64,000 nt of DNA from the NCBI GenBank assembly GCA_016713885.1, contig JADJOF010000001.1, positions 248,001 through 312,000 on the forward strand, read 5' to 3'. The translations under genes and the position numbers were made by a program. Below the pieces are notes generated by a model. That model ran no database searches, was not told the origin of the DNA, and worked only from the letters and a program-made list of their open reading frames with translations. This document shows positions 27,075 to 36,303 of the stretch, in pieces. This DNA is from Bdellovibrionales bacterium. GTDB lineage: Bacteria; Bdellovibrionota; Bdellovibrionia; Bdellovibrionales; JAMPXM01. The number at the start of each line of letters is the position of its first letter. Positions within the stretch are counted from its first letter, which is position 1.

Positions 27075-27605
27075 TTAGCGCTTAGGAGGAACGCCACTTG
27101 CCGAAGGCTCAGCAGCCGTTGGGGCACTTGGGGCCTGCACACCACGCAGAGCCAGGAGCAATTCAGCCACTTCCTCAGGAGACATCTTCTTCGCGACCTC
27201 AAGCATCGAGGCGCGTGAAGAGTACTGCGAAAGATAGACAGCGATATAGTCGTGAATCGAGAGTTCTTTCGCGATTTCAAAATTGATCTTAGCCTGGTTC
27301 AAGCGCTGTTCCGGGCGCAACACCCGCGCGGTGCCCCGCGAATTGGTCGGCGAGGCGACAACTTCGTTGGCCGGTTTCACCACGACCGCTTTCTCGCCGG
27401 GTGAGCGATCCACTGGCGGCAATCGATCGAGCGCCGCTTCAAGCTGCAAACGCTCAATCGTGTTCCGCGCCTCTTCGAGTCGTGTGGTCTTCCAGACTTG
27501 AAAGGTAAGAACCTCGGACGACGCAGCGGCCACAACAGGCCAAGTGCCCATTGCGATACCGATCAGAAGCTGTAGCAGCACCACTGGTGCAAGACGACGT
27601 TTCAT
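27075..27605 (-). CDS. Exported hypothetical protein
   Basis: A 176-residue protein with a signal peptide (MKRRLAPVVLLQLLIG, cleavage near VVAAA), a charged helical middle (EEARNTIERLQLEAALDRL) and a second helical segment (YIAVYLSQYSSRASMLEVAKKMSPEEVAELLLALRG, written in parts) before a Pro/Ala tail. ATG 27605 has GGAAAG upstream. It sits between groES and the transglutaminase gene and is likely periplasmic. Not recognised. Confidence 0.65.
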   Translation of the reverse strand: MKRRLAPVVLLQLLIGIAMGTWPVVAAASSEVLTFQVWKTTRLEEARNTIERLQLEAALDRLPPVDRSPGEKAVVVKPANEVVASPTNSRGTARVLRPEQRLNQAKINFEIAKELSIHDYIAVYLSQYSSRASMLEVAKKMSPEEVAELLLALRGVQAPSAPTAAEPSASGVPPKR

Positions 27606-27896
27606 AGCGATCTTTCCATAATCAACCCCCGTGCCGGTTCGGGCGGCGGCGACGAGAATACAAATAGCCGAATAGTATCGGATAGTTACGAGCTACCGGA
27701 CAAAGTCGCCGTATGGACAAGTAGCCGTTTTAGAGCGCTCCTCGGCTCACCTTTTTTCCAAATCTTCCAGTTCCTACCCGCCGCCACAGTGAAGGAAGCC
27801 GACGCCAGATGACCGCTCTTGAAGGCCCGTCGCAAGTCGTCTAACTTCGCCGCCGACACGTTTTTCAATCTTTCGCCCCCGCCAAGGAGACACTCG

Positions 27897-29516
27897 ATGT
27901 CGCGTCAATCTCAGGCCAAAGTCGCCGCCCGCTTCAACCGCTGGTCGATTTTCATCTCGATGACCGCTCTTGCTGCGGCCTTCGCCTCGGTTGCAGACGC
28001 CGCAAGCGCGAAAACCGCTCGCCCCGTAAGCCCATTCATTGAGCAAAAATGGCAGGACTTCCAGAAAGATCCCGTACAGTTCATGAATACGCTGCCGCCC
28101 AAAAAGGGCTCATCGCCCGCAGCTCCGGGCTTTTCTCCTGCCGACATCAAAGGCCGGAGCTTTGTCACCAAAAAGTCGCAAGGCCGCACGCCCTGTGACG
28201 AGTCCGGTGTTTGTATGCAGGATATCCTCGAGGGCCGCGCCGCCGCTCGCGAAAGCGCGCAAGACTTTTTCGATCTTCGCGAATTCACCGCCGGCACACC
28301 GATCTACCGCCTCGACGAAATGGATGCGGCCAACCTGCTGCAATCCAACCTTCCAGAGACGCCGTGGTCAGACACCTACTGGCCGCTCTATATGGGCGGG
28401 CTCGGCGCACGCTACGCCGATGGACATTTTCTGACCAAAGGAAACTGGAAGGGTTATTACGACTTCATCACCAGTGAAGACAGCTCGCTTAAGCGCATCG
28501 CCGACAATGGCGATGAATTGGACACGCTTTCTCCCTCAGAGAAGTACGATCTTCTGATTGGTGACCTCACGGCAAACGGCTCTGTTTACGAGAACGGCTA
28601 CCTCACTCCATTTATGTGGAATGAAGGCAAAGCCTACTGGGATGACAAAGGCGAAGTCGAAGGCTGGATGGGCCTCTGTCATGGCTGGGCACCGGCTGCC
28701 TATATGGCCCCTCGGCCGACAAAAACAGTAGAAACCGTTTCGGCTGATGGCAGAAGCACACTTAAATTTTATCCTTCCGACATCAAAGGTCTTACAACCT
28801 ACCTATGGGCCAAGGCCCGTACACCATCGCGCTTTATCGGCGGTCGATGTAACGACAAAGATGCGAAAGTCGACGAAGAGTCCGGCCGCATCTTGGATGA
28901 GAAGTGTTTCGACACCAACCCGGCCAACTGGCACACCATCATCGTGAACCAGATCGGCGTGGCAAAAAAGAGCTTCGTGATGGATGCCACATACGACTAT
29001 CAGGTCTGGAACCAGCCCGTTTATTCGTACTCTTACTCCTATTTCAATCCAAAGACCGGCAAAGCGGTGAGCTCACTCGAAGAGGCAAAAGTTGAGCTTT
29101 CAGACTTCCGCAAAGACAAATTCAAGAAGTTCCGTTCGCGCCATGCGGTCGCTGTTGTCGGCATCGAAATGGAAGTCACTTATGTCGTTGAAACTCGCGC
29201 CTCACATGCTGATTACGACTCTGCCGACCGCGATGCCGTTAGCACCGTCACTTACATGTATGACATCGAGCTCGACGAAGACGGCAACATGATCGGTGGT
29301 GAGTGGTACCACAATGCCCATCCAGACTTTTTGTGGAGCCCCGCCGCTGGAGCACGCGCTGAATCGTACGGCGACTCACGCGTCACCGCGACCGACTGGG
29401 ATGGAACATCGCCGCTCCCCGCATTCTGGAAAGATATCGCCATTCAAACTGCGCTTCGCACTGGTCTTCCCCTGGCGTCTATCGTCGAAGGGCTGACTGC
29501 TGCGGCCAACAGATAG
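27897..29516 (+). CDS. Secreted transglutaminase of the GP42/elicitor type
   Basis: A 539-residue exported protein (signal to about VADAAS). The sequence WMGLCHGWAPAAY (Cys261), NWHTIIVNQ (His346) and MDATYDYQVWNQPV (Asp363) fits the Cys-His-Asp triad of the transglutaminase-elicitor family. That family was first known from Phytophthora GP42 and also occurs in bacteria. GEWYHNAHPDFLW near the end is typical too. Such enzymes crosslink proteins by isopeptide bonds, here plausibly at the surface or in prey. ATG 27897 follows AAGGAG; an upstream in-frame ATG lacks a binding site. Family assignment is from motifs, without a search. Confidence 0.75.
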   Translation: MSRQSQAKVAARFNRWSIFISMTALAAAFASVADAASAKTARPVSPFIEQKWQDFQKDPVQFMNTLPPKKGSSPAAPGFSPADIKGRSFVTKKSQGRTPCDESGVCMQDILEGRAAARESAQDFFDLREFTAGTPIYRLDEMDAANLLQSNLPETPWSDTYWPLYMGGLGARYADGHFLTKGNWKGYYDFITSEDSSLKRIADNGDELDTLSPSEKYDLLIGDLTANGSVYENGYLTPFMWNEGKAYWDDKGEVEGWMGLCHGWAPAAYMAPRPTKTVETVSADGRSTLKFYPSDIKGLTTYLWAKARTPSRFIGGRCNDKDAKVDEESGRILDEKCFDTNPANWHTIIVNQIGVAKKSFVMDATYDYQVWNQPVYSYSYSYFNPKTGKAVSSLEEAKVELSDFRKDKFKKFRSRHAVAVVGIEMEVTYVVETRASHADYDSADRDAVSTVTYMYDIELDEDGNMIGGEWYHNAHPDFLWSPAAGARAESYGDSRVTATDWDGTSPLPAFWKDIAIQTALRTGLPLASIVEGLTAAANR

Positions 29517-29522
29517 GTCACT

Positions 29523-31190
29523 ATGCGCCGCGCTTTCGGACATTCGAAAGCCTTTGCGCGCCCGACGAAGAGAGCCCTCTTGCTGATGGCTCTCTTTTTT
29601 GTATCTGCTCTTTTCAGTATCGGCAGTCAGGCCGGCGCCAAGCCGAGCTGGTATCCACACAAGTCATGTCGATCGGCCTGGAAAGGGCACGATCGAACAA
29701 AGTTTGATCCCGCTCGCGACAGAGATTACGGCGCCTATAAACATCGTCTACAGCAAGAACAGATCGATCGCCGCAATTGCCACAAGGATTGGACCGTTTT
29801 AGTTTACATGGCCGCCGACAACGACCTGAGCCCCTACGCGCTTTGGGATCTTGCCGAGATGGAAGGCCGCTTCGCCGGAAAAACACAGGCCGGATCGACT
29901 CTCAACTCTGATCTCGTGGTTCAAGTCGATACCGATGATCTCTCGGGCGTGCGTCGCCTCCACATGTTTCAACGCAATGATCGGCCGTATCGGGCGCCGC
30001 GCAGTAAATCAGAATTCGCCGGACTCGATCTGAACTCGATTGCATCACCCGTGGTGAGCATGGAGTCGGAAACGGCAATGCAAAACAAGCCCTCGCACGC
30101 CGAACGACTTCGTGCATTCTTGGCGTGGGCGCTGCGCGAGTACCCGTCAGAGAACACGATGGTTGTGCTCTGGGGACACGGACAGGGATGGGCGGCTTAT
30201 CCACCCGAGCCACCCACGCTCCCCGGTCGTCTGTTCGGCGAGTCCGATATTCCTGGCATTGTTCGTTCGCTGCCTCAACCCGCAGTTCGAAAAACCTTCG
30301 GCGGCATTCTGTTTTTTCCGCAGACCGGCGAGCGCCTGACGATTCCTGATCTCAGAGATATCTTCTCTGACGTTGTCACACGCACGCTCGAAGGAAATCC
30401 CATCGACCTTTACGTCAGTGACGCCTGCCTAATGCAAATGGCCGAGGTCGCCACGGAGCTTGCACCGTTCACGCGCTACATCTCGGGCTCAGCGCAAGTT
30501 CAGAGTTACCTGGGATTGCCGTATCGACGACTCATGTATGAGATCAACAGTGGACGATACCTCGGGACTGGCCGCCTCACTGGCGGCCGTGATCGCGCAC
30601 TTCTCGTCGCCAAGATGCTTCCACGCCTAGCTGAACAGTCCTTCAATCCGACCAAAGGCGACCAGGGGAAAGCCGATCCCGAGGCGCACAAGAGTTTCAC
30701 CATGAGCTCTCTGTACAGCGCCGGTTTGGTAACGGAGTTCTCCGCAGCACTGTCAGCGTTTTCACTGGCGATGATTGACTATCTCAACGAAGACCAATTT
30801 CGAGCACTCGATGTCGCACTCGTGATGCGATCGGCGCCATCATTCATGGGCGGTGGGAAAGACCTCGGTGCCTTCTTGGGACTCTTGAGAATCTTGCTCG
30901 ACAAAGAGCGCCTTCAGAACGGCGGCAGCAGCCCGCGAGCCGAACACCTCTATCGGCAACTCGATCGACTCGTCGACAGCATCGATGAGAGCACTGTCGC
31001 TCGCGCCTACGGAGAGAGCTATCTTTCGGCATCAACTCCCTTCTACCTACTTGGCTATCGCGCCTTCGGAATCTGGATACCAAGCAACGCGCAGGAGTTT
31101 CGCGAACGTTCCGCCGACTTTACTCTGTCTAGACTGCACGCCAAAAGCCATTGGCTTGACTGGGTGCGACTCGTCCTTACCCACCGTTAG
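29523..31190 (+). CDS. Clostripain-family (C11) cysteine peptidase, exported
   Basis: A 555-residue protein with an N-terminal signal/anchor (residues 17-38). The C11 core follows: KDWTVLVYMAADNDLSPYA, the catalytic His219 in VVLWGHGQGW and the nucleophile Cys302 in YVSDACLMQM, with the family's FTRYISGSAQ after it. C11 peptidases cleave after Arg or Lys. It starts 6 bp after the transglutaminase gene, so the two secreted enzymes form one operon. A role in prey or envelope processing is inference. Confidence 0.82.
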   Translation: MRRAFGHSKAFARPTKRALLLMALFFVSALFSIGSQAGAKPSWYPHKSCRSAWKGHDRTKFDPARDRDYGAYKHRLQQEQIDRRNCHKDWTVLVYMAADNDLSPYALWDLAEMEGRFAGKTQAGSTLNSDLVVQVDTDDLSGVRRLHMFQRNDRPYRAPRSKSEFAGLDLNSIASPVVSMESETAMQNKPSHAERLRAFLAWALREYPSENTMVVLWGHGQGWAAYPPEPPTLPGRLFGESDIPGIVRSLPQPAVRKTFGGILFFPQTGERLTIPDLRDIFSDVVTRTLEGNPIDLYVSDACLMQMAEVATELAPFTRYISGSAQVQSYLGLPYRRLMYEINSGRYLGTGRLTGGRDRALLVAKMLPRLAEQSFNPTKGDQGKADPEAHKSFTMSSLYSAGLVTEFSAALSAFSLAMIDYLNEDQFRALDVALVMRSAPSFMGGGKDLGAFLGLLRILLDKERLQNGGSSPRAEHLYRQLDRLVDSIDESTVARAYGESYLSASTPFYLLGYRAFGIWIPSNAQEFRERSADFTLSRLHAKSHWLDWVRLVLTHR

Positions 31191-31239
31191 ACTTTAGAAG
31201 CTGACAGACCGTCGACACACAGGTACCGCTATATAGATC

Positions 31240-32508
31240 ATGTCGAAGACGGTTCCCCCTACAGCGGCCAGTAACGCGGCGGTTGGCACAACGCAAGCGA
31301 AGCGCCCACCGGTCGATGCCATTCTCGGCTCCTATCTCCGAACTGGTGAGCGCCCCTATATCCACATCTGCTGGATGTTGCACAACCACTGCAACCATCG
31401 ATGTTCCTATTGCGATAAATCAAACTGGGGTGGGGACCATCCGTGGCCGAAAATTGACGATGCTTTTCATTTCTTTGAAACAGTCATTAGGCACTATAGC
31501 GACCGCCGAATAACTGTTTCATTTTCGGGTGGCGAACCAACGCTATGGCCAGATTTGGTCAAACTCGTAAAGTGGCTTCGCGAACGCGATATCGCCGTCG
31601 GCATGACGAGCAACGGAACGAAAGGACCCGAGTTCTTTAAGACCATCAGTCCGATGCTGCAATGGCTCAGCTTCAGTTTTCATCCGCAGTTTACCGAGCC
31701 CAATCGGTTTATTGAAACGGTGACCGCTGCCGAGAGCACGCCCCACATCACCGTTCGATTGATGATGCCGCCCGAACGCCGACTGTGGAACCGATCCTAT
31801 GAGTTCGGTGAGAGACTCAAAAATCTCGCGTCGTTCTCTAGGCCCATCGGCGCCGAGTACGTTCCGATTGTCGATGGATTTGGCTCGGCGAATACTCGGC
31901 CAATTCAGTATGAACATGACCAAGAGAAGCAGTTTGAACAAGCGTCGTTTTGGCTCGGTCCAAATTCTCCGGCCCCAAAAGGAACGGCGATCAGCGATGT
32001 CGAAGGCGGAATTATTGGATCGCCCATTCAATTCATTCCGCTCGATCCCAATCAATTGATCACAAAAAATGAGAACAATTTTTTCGGTTGGCGGTGTGAA
32101 GTCGGACGAGAGCAACTCTTTATCGACTCCATGGGGCGCATCCTCCGCGCGGGCTGCGGAGTTGGCGGCACAATCGGCCATATCACTGATGACGAATTCT
32201 TCTTTCCGACATCGTCAGTTCGATGCGACAAAGTTTTTTGCCACTGCCTCACCGACGTTCTGGCGACAAAAGTATCACCGCGCTGGGATCTCGTGAGTCC
32301 GGAGCTTCATCGCGAACCGACCCCGTCAAACAGGTCGACGCAGTCCTATATTCGTTACTGGTTCGCATATCCGCACGCCGTGTTCTCACGCGAGTTTCAA
32401 CAGCTCGCGAAGAGACATCTTCCACCGCGTGTCTACTATACAGTTCGCGATGGCTTCCGCATGATGAAACGATTCTTTACGCGTTTAAGATCTCGAGCCA
32501 GCTCTTAA
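31240..32508 (+). CDS. Radical SAM protein with C-terminal cysteine-rich (SPASM-like) region
   Basis: A 422-residue protein. Cys51, Cys55 and Cys58 in HCNHRCSYCDKS give the CX3CX2C 4Fe-4S site, and the SAM-binding GGEPTLWPD motif follows. The C-terminal part holds further cysteines (WRCEVGREQ, RAGCGVGG, VRCDKVFCHC), as in SPASM/twitch enzymes that modify peptides or small molecules. The substrate is unknown; no precursor peptide is obvious next to it. It starts 50 bp after the peptidase gene, and its end overlaps mtnP convergently by 32 bp. Confidence 0.85.
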   Translation: MSKTVPPTAASNAAVGTTQAKRPPVDAILGSYLRTGERPYIHICWMLHNHCNHRCSYCDKSNWGGDHPWPKIDDAFHFFETVIRHYSDRRITVSFSGGEPTLWPDLVKLVKWLRERDIAVGMTSNGTKGPEFFKTISPMLQWLSFSFHPQFTEPNRFIETVTAAESTPHITVRLMMPPERRLWNRSYEFGERLKNLASFSRPIGAEYVPIVDGFGSANTRPIQYEHDQEKQFEQASFWLGPNSPAPKGTAISDVEGGIIGSPIQFIPLDPNQLITKNENNFFGWRCEVGREQLFIDSMGRILRAGCGVGGTIGHITDDEFFFPTSSVRCDKVFCHCLTDVLATKVSPRWDLVSPELHREPTPSNRSTQSYIRYWFAYPHAVFSREFQQLAKRHLPPRVYYTVRDGFRMMKRFFTRLRSRASS

Positions 32509-33313
32509 CTGCGGGCGAAAGACCGCGAACGTCTGTCATCAGACTCGTCTTCAGGCCACCATCTCGACATGCCAGCTCCTCGGCAGGATTGGCGCTCAGA
32601 AGAGCTTCGATAAATCGAACGGCCTGCTTGTTGTTCTCGCGCATTGTCTCGAGCACGGCCTGCAAGGTGGCGTGTTCAATCGTGGGGTCCCAGCAGTCGT
32701 AGTCAGTCACAAATGAAGCCGGCAAATAACAAAGACCGGCCTCGCGAGCGAGGGCGTATTCAGGAAAGTTCGTCATCCCGATAATATCAGCGCCCATCTG
32801 ACGGTACGAGGCCGACTCGGCCTGCGTTGAGAACGACGGACCCTCAATGCATACGTAGGTTTTTCCGTGATGAACTTTAAAATCAAACGCGAGTGCCTGC
32901 ACACACTTCGCAGCACCCTCCCAGGTTGGCTTTGCCAGTGACACATGTCCAACAAGCCCGGCGCCCAGAAAGGTGTGGGCGCGAACTCCCTTGGTGCGAT
33001 CGATGTATTGCGACGGAATCACCAAGTCGCCAGGCGCGAGTTCCTTTTGCAGGCTACCAACAGCAGAGACCGAAATCACTTTCCGTGCTCCGTGCTTTTT
33101 GAGCGCGAAAATATTGGCGCGATAGTTGATCTCGCTCGGCAGAAGTTCATGATGGCGGCCGTGGCGCGAAAGGAATATGCACTCGTGCCGACCAAAACGA
33201 ATGCGACGAAGTCCACTCGAACATTCACCAAACGGCGTTTGGCGGTCGAGCTCTTCAAGCTCCACGATGCCGTCGAAACTCTCAAATCCGGAACCGCCAA
33301 TAATCGCCCACAT
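32477..33313 (-). CDS. mtnP: S-methyl-5'-thioadenosine phosphorylase
   Basis: A 278-residue PNP/MTAP-family phosphorylase that splits methylthioadenosine into adenine and methylthioribose-1-phosphate. Seen: IIGGSGFES at the start, SRHGRHHELLPSEINYRANI (phosphate and substrate site), ISVSAVGSL, and EGPSFSTQAES ... IIGMTNFPEYALAREAG. These match trimeric MTA phosphorylases. It begins 1-2 bp after the mtnA stop, as the third gene of an mtnB-mtnA-mtnP operon. Some homologues prefer inosine or guanosine, but the context favours MTA. Confidence 0.88.
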   Translation of the reverse strand: MWAIIGGSGFESFDGIVELEELDRQTPFGECSSGLRRIRFGRHECIFLSRHGRHHELLPSEINYRANIFALKKHGARKVISVSAVGSLQKELAPGDLVIPSQYIDRTKGVRAHTFLGAGLVGHVSLAKPTWEGAAKCVQALAFDFKVHHGKTYVCIEGPSFSTQAESASYRQMGADIIGMTNFPEYALAREAGLCYLPASFVTDYDCWDPTIEHATLQAVLETMRENNKQAVRFIEALLSANPAEELACRDGGLKTSLMTDVRGLSPAVKSWLEILNA

Positions 33314-33314
33314 A

Positions 33315-34358
33315 TTAAAGCCCCACCTTCATTTGCGTCTCAACGTAAGCCCGATACTGAGGGACCGAGAACACAGCTTGATCCAAAACAATCTCGGTCA
33401 CCAGTTCCGCCGGTGTCATATCAAAAGCCGGATTAAATGTTGCTGCTCCTTCTGGAGCCCATCGAAAGCCCCGCGCAGGCGAACTGAATCCAAGCACCTC
33501 GTCAGCACCTCGCTGTTCAATTTCAATATCGCCGCCAGAGGCGCTCGCGAGATCAATTGTTGACGCCGGCAGAACTGGATAAAATCGCTTCTGATGATGC
33601 TTCGCCAACACGGCAAGCGAGTACGTTCCAATCTTGTTGGCGAAATCTCCTCGGCGAGTCATCCGATCACAACCGGTCCAAACCGATTGCACCCGGTTCT
33701 CACGCATCAGCACAGCGGCCATGCTGTCCGTTAGCAATGTGAATGGAATCCCAAGGCGCCGAAGTTCCCACGTCGTGAGCCTTCCGCCCTGAAGAAGTGG
33801 CCTTGTCTCACAAGCATAGACGTGAATTTTCTTTCCCTGCTCGTGTGCCGTGCGAAGGGCCGCAAACGCAGTGCCCCGACCCACCGTTGCAAGCCCACCC
33901 GTATTACAGATCGTGAGACAGCCCTCGCCCTCGAGAATTCGCGAGGCTCCGTTTCGTCCCATCGCCTCACACATCGCGACATCTTCGTCAAAGATCGCAA
34001 GCGCCGTTTTCGTCACGCCATCTTGATCGAGTGTGCCGCTGTCGCGAAGCACGCGATCCAAAGCCCACATCAAATTGACCGCTGTTGGTCGCGCTGAACG
34101 AAGCTTGGCAACGCTGTCGAGCAAACGTTCACCATGTGAACCGGTCGCACACTCAAGCCCCACCGCCAAGGCCGCTGCGACCCCGATGAGCGGAGCGCCG
34201 CGAACAGCGAGTGTCCGAATCAACTCGGCCATGTGCTCGGCCGATTGAACCTGAATCCCAAATTCTTCGTCTGGCAATCGCCGCTGATCCAAGACAGTGA
34301 GCGAATACCCAGAAGGGCCTTCGTCTGACCAGCAAAGTCCCAGCGATTCACGCCTCAC
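33315..34358 (-). CDS. mtnA: Methylthioribose-1-phosphate isomerase
   Basis: A 347-residue enzyme of the eIF2B-like family converting methylthioribose-1-phosphate to methylthioribulose-1-phosphate. Motifs: VRGAPLIGVAAA, the active Cys segment ICNTGGLATVGRGTA, the acid residue in VWTGCDRM, and NKIGTYSLAVLAKHH. I place the start at GTG 34358, whose last two bases overlap the mtnB stop (GTGA). A farther GTG at 34394 would add 12 residues inside mtnB. Confidence 0.9.
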   Translation of the reverse strand: MRRESLGLCWSDEGPSGYSLTVLDQRRLPDEEFGIQVQSAEHMAELIRTLAVRGAPLIGVAAALAVGLECATGSHGERLLDSVAKLRSARPTAVNLMWALDRVLRDSGTLDQDGVTKTALAIFDEDVAMCEAMGRNGASRILEGEGCLTICNTGGLATVGRGTAFAALRTAHEQGKKIHVYACETRPLLQGGRLTTWELRRLGIPFTLLTDSMAAVLMRENRVQSVWTGCDRMTRRGDFANKIGTYSLAVLAKHHQKRFYPVLPASTIDLASASGGDIEIEQRGADEVLGFSSPARGFRWAPEGAATFNPAFDMTPAELVTEIVLDQAVFSVPQYRAYVETQMKVGL

Positions 34359-35014
34359 AGTGTCCGCCCATCCGATCGAGCGCGCATCTCCCACAGCCGA
34401 GCCACTTCCTCTTTCGGTAACGACGTCGTTCCGCCCATCGCAACAGCGTGAGCCAGAGTGACGGCGGCATGCTCGAGGCGCTCCATGCCATTGTAGGCTT
34501 CGGGTAGCGATTCGCCCCAGGCAAGAGCACCGTGCCGACTCAGAATCATCAATCTGCAGTCAGGAAGAAACGGCAAAAGATTTTCGCCCATCTGAGCCGT
34601 GCCGGGCTGCGCATAGGGAACAAATGGAATTCGGCCCGCTGCCAAGATCACTTCTGACAGGCAATCATTTGGAAGTTCCTGCATCTCCGGTCGAGCAATC
34701 GTCCAAGCGGTCGCGACTGGCGGATGTGCATGTACGACGGCGACAGCTTTTGGCGCATTTTTGTATACCGCCAAGTGCATAAGACGCTCGCCGCTCGGCT
34801 GTCCTTCAAGCACGCGGTTGTCGACCGTGATTCGGCAGATCTCATCGGGTGTGAGATAGCCCTTATGGACACCGCTTGGCGTGATCAGGATGTTATTGCT
34901 CGCCAGCCGAAGACTGATATTGCCATCGGCGGCCGCAAGCCAGCCCTTTTGATGGAGCCGACGACCGATTTCACAGATGGTTTCACGCGCGACACGCTCA
35001 CTTAAGCTCGACAT
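34355..35014 (-). CDS. mtnB: Methylthioribulose-1-phosphate dehydratase
   Basis: A 219-residue class II aldolase-fold enzyme acting after MtnA. Zinc ligands are visible in VVHAHPP and SRHGALAWG, with the DGNISLR and ITPSGVHKG segments of the family. The start is ATG 35014, or possibly ATG 35032 just upstream. It is the first gene of the operon, divergent from apt with only about 30 bp between starts. Later salvage genes (mtnC, mtnD, mtnX) are not in the window. Confidence 0.85.
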   Translation of the reverse strand: MSSLSERVARETICEIGRRLHQKGWLAAADGNISLRLASNNILITPSGVHKGYLTPDEICRITVDNRVLEGQPSGERLMHLAVYKNAPKAVAVVHAHPPVATAWTIARPEMQELPNDCLSEVILAAGRIPFVPYAQPGTAQMGENLLPFLPDCRLMILSRHGALAWGESLPEAYNGMERLEHAAVTLAHAVAMGGTTSLPKEEVARLWEMRARSDGRTL

Positions 35015-35043
35015 GAAAACCACGATAGCCATAGGCTTAGCTC

Positions 35044-35568
35044 ATGACAAACACTCATGCGAAGTTTCTTAAACTGATCACCGATGTCCCTGATTTTCCA
35101 AAGCCAGGTATCATCTTTAAAGACATCTCGCCACTCCTGGCGTCGGAGTGGTTTCCCGAACTGATTCAGGAGCTTGCCGATCTTGTCCGCGATAGCGTCA
35201 GCGAGAACAACATCACGCGAATTGCCGGGATCGAGTCTCGGGGCTTCATTCTTGGCGCGGCGCTCGCACACGAGATGAACATCGGGTTCATTCCTGTGCG
35301 CAAAGAAGGAAAGCTTCCACCACCGACAATCAGACACTCTTACGCTCTCGAATACGGAACAGACACCATCGAGGTCAAAGCTGGGTCTGGTTCTGTCATT
35401 CTCATCGACGACGTACTTGCGACCGGAGGCACGCTGACGGCTGCCGCTACCGCGCTCACAACCGCGGGCTACAGCATCGCGGATATCGCAGTGTTGATGG
35501 ATCTCCGATTTCTCAATCAGTTCAAGTGGCAGGGCCAAGCGGCCAAGTCACTCTTCGCCTTTTCTTGA
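35044..35568 (+). CDS. apt: Adenine phosphoribosyltransferase
   Basis: A 174-residue enzyme making AMP from adenine and PRPP. Seen: FPKPGIIFKDISPLL at the start, GIESRGFILGAALAHE, FIPVRKEGKLP, and the PRPP loop VILIDDVLATGGTL. It faces the mtnBAP operon, whose MtnP releases adenine, so the divergent pair makes a coherent purine and methylthio salvage unit. It is followed closely by a convergent desaturase-family gene. Confidence 0.96.
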   Translation: MTNTHAKFLKLITDVPDFPKPGIIFKDISPLLASEWFPELIQELADLVRDSVSENNITRIAGIESRGFILGAALAHEMNIGFIPVRKEGKLPPPTIRHSYALEYGTDTIEVKAGSGSVILIDDVLATGGTLTAAATALTTAGYSIADIAVLMDLRFLNQFKWQGQAAKSLFAFS

Positions 35569-35574
35569 TATGAA

Positions 35575-36303
35575 CTACTTAAACTCGGTGCCGAACACCT
35601 TGTCCCAAATACGAAAGTAAAGCGAGTAGTTGCCCGTGAACGATTGATGATGGCGATTGTGAAACGCGCAAAGCGCCACCCAAGAAAAACCGGGCACGCG
35701 CCCAAGCGCGAACTTCTCGAGGCGAAACCCCGCGTGGCCGAAAAGATTGATCGCTGTCGTCACAAACACATAGAGCAAAACGACATAGATATTCAGTTTA
35801 AAGAGCAAGAACACAAACGGATAGAACAAAAGCTCGGTGAATCCTTCGACAAAGTGAACGCTGAACGACGTCCACGGCGTCGGATTCGTCGAGCGGTGGT
35901 GAAGGGCGTGGATCCGGCGATAGAGCGGCGGCGAGTGAAGCGCGTAGTGGGTGACGTAAAAATAGAGATCCTGCGCAAAGAGAAGTGCGATAAATGCAAA
36001 GATCGACGGCAAGACCTGATCGACGTTCATTGTGTAAGAAAACTCGACTGCACCTAGCGAGACCAGCGCCAAAACAATCGCCACCATTAGAACATCTGTA
36101 AGGATCGAACGAAGCGTCTGCTTTTTATCCCAAGCGATACTCGCCCCAGACGGTAGACGACTTTGTATTCGATCCACGATCCACAGATCTTTATCGGTTA
36201 CATAGAAATGATGGTACAGGGCCGCTGGTCCGATCCAATGCCGAAAGGCAATCAGGACCAGTGTCAGGCTAATCGCCAGCACTGAGAGCCTCCCACGACT
36301 CAA
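35575..36303 (-). CDS. Sterol desaturase / fatty acid hydroxylase family membrane protein
   Basis: A 242-residue polytopic protein with three histidine boxes of the family: HYALH, HALHHRS and HNRHH, binding a di-iron centre. Such enzymes hydroxylate or desaturate acyl chains, sterols or ether lipids in the membrane. The TTG at 36303 gives the longest frame; GTG 36282 is an alternative that overlaps the preceding gene less. It is the third gene of a tight operon with a FabD-like and a ferritin-like gene, pointing to lipid modification. Confidence 0.85.
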   Translation of the reverse strand: MSRGRLSVLAISLTLVLIAFRHWIGPAALYHHFYVTDKDLWIVDRIQSRLPSGASIAWDKKQTLRSILTDVLMVAIVLALVSLGAVEFSYTMNVDQVLPSIFAFIALLFAQDLYFYVTHYALHSPPLYRRIHALHHRSTNPTPWTSFSVHFVEGFTELLFYPFVFLLFKLNIYVVLLYVFVTTAINLFGHAGFRLEKFALGRVPGFSWVALCAFHNRHHQSFTGNYSLYFRIWDKVFGTEFK

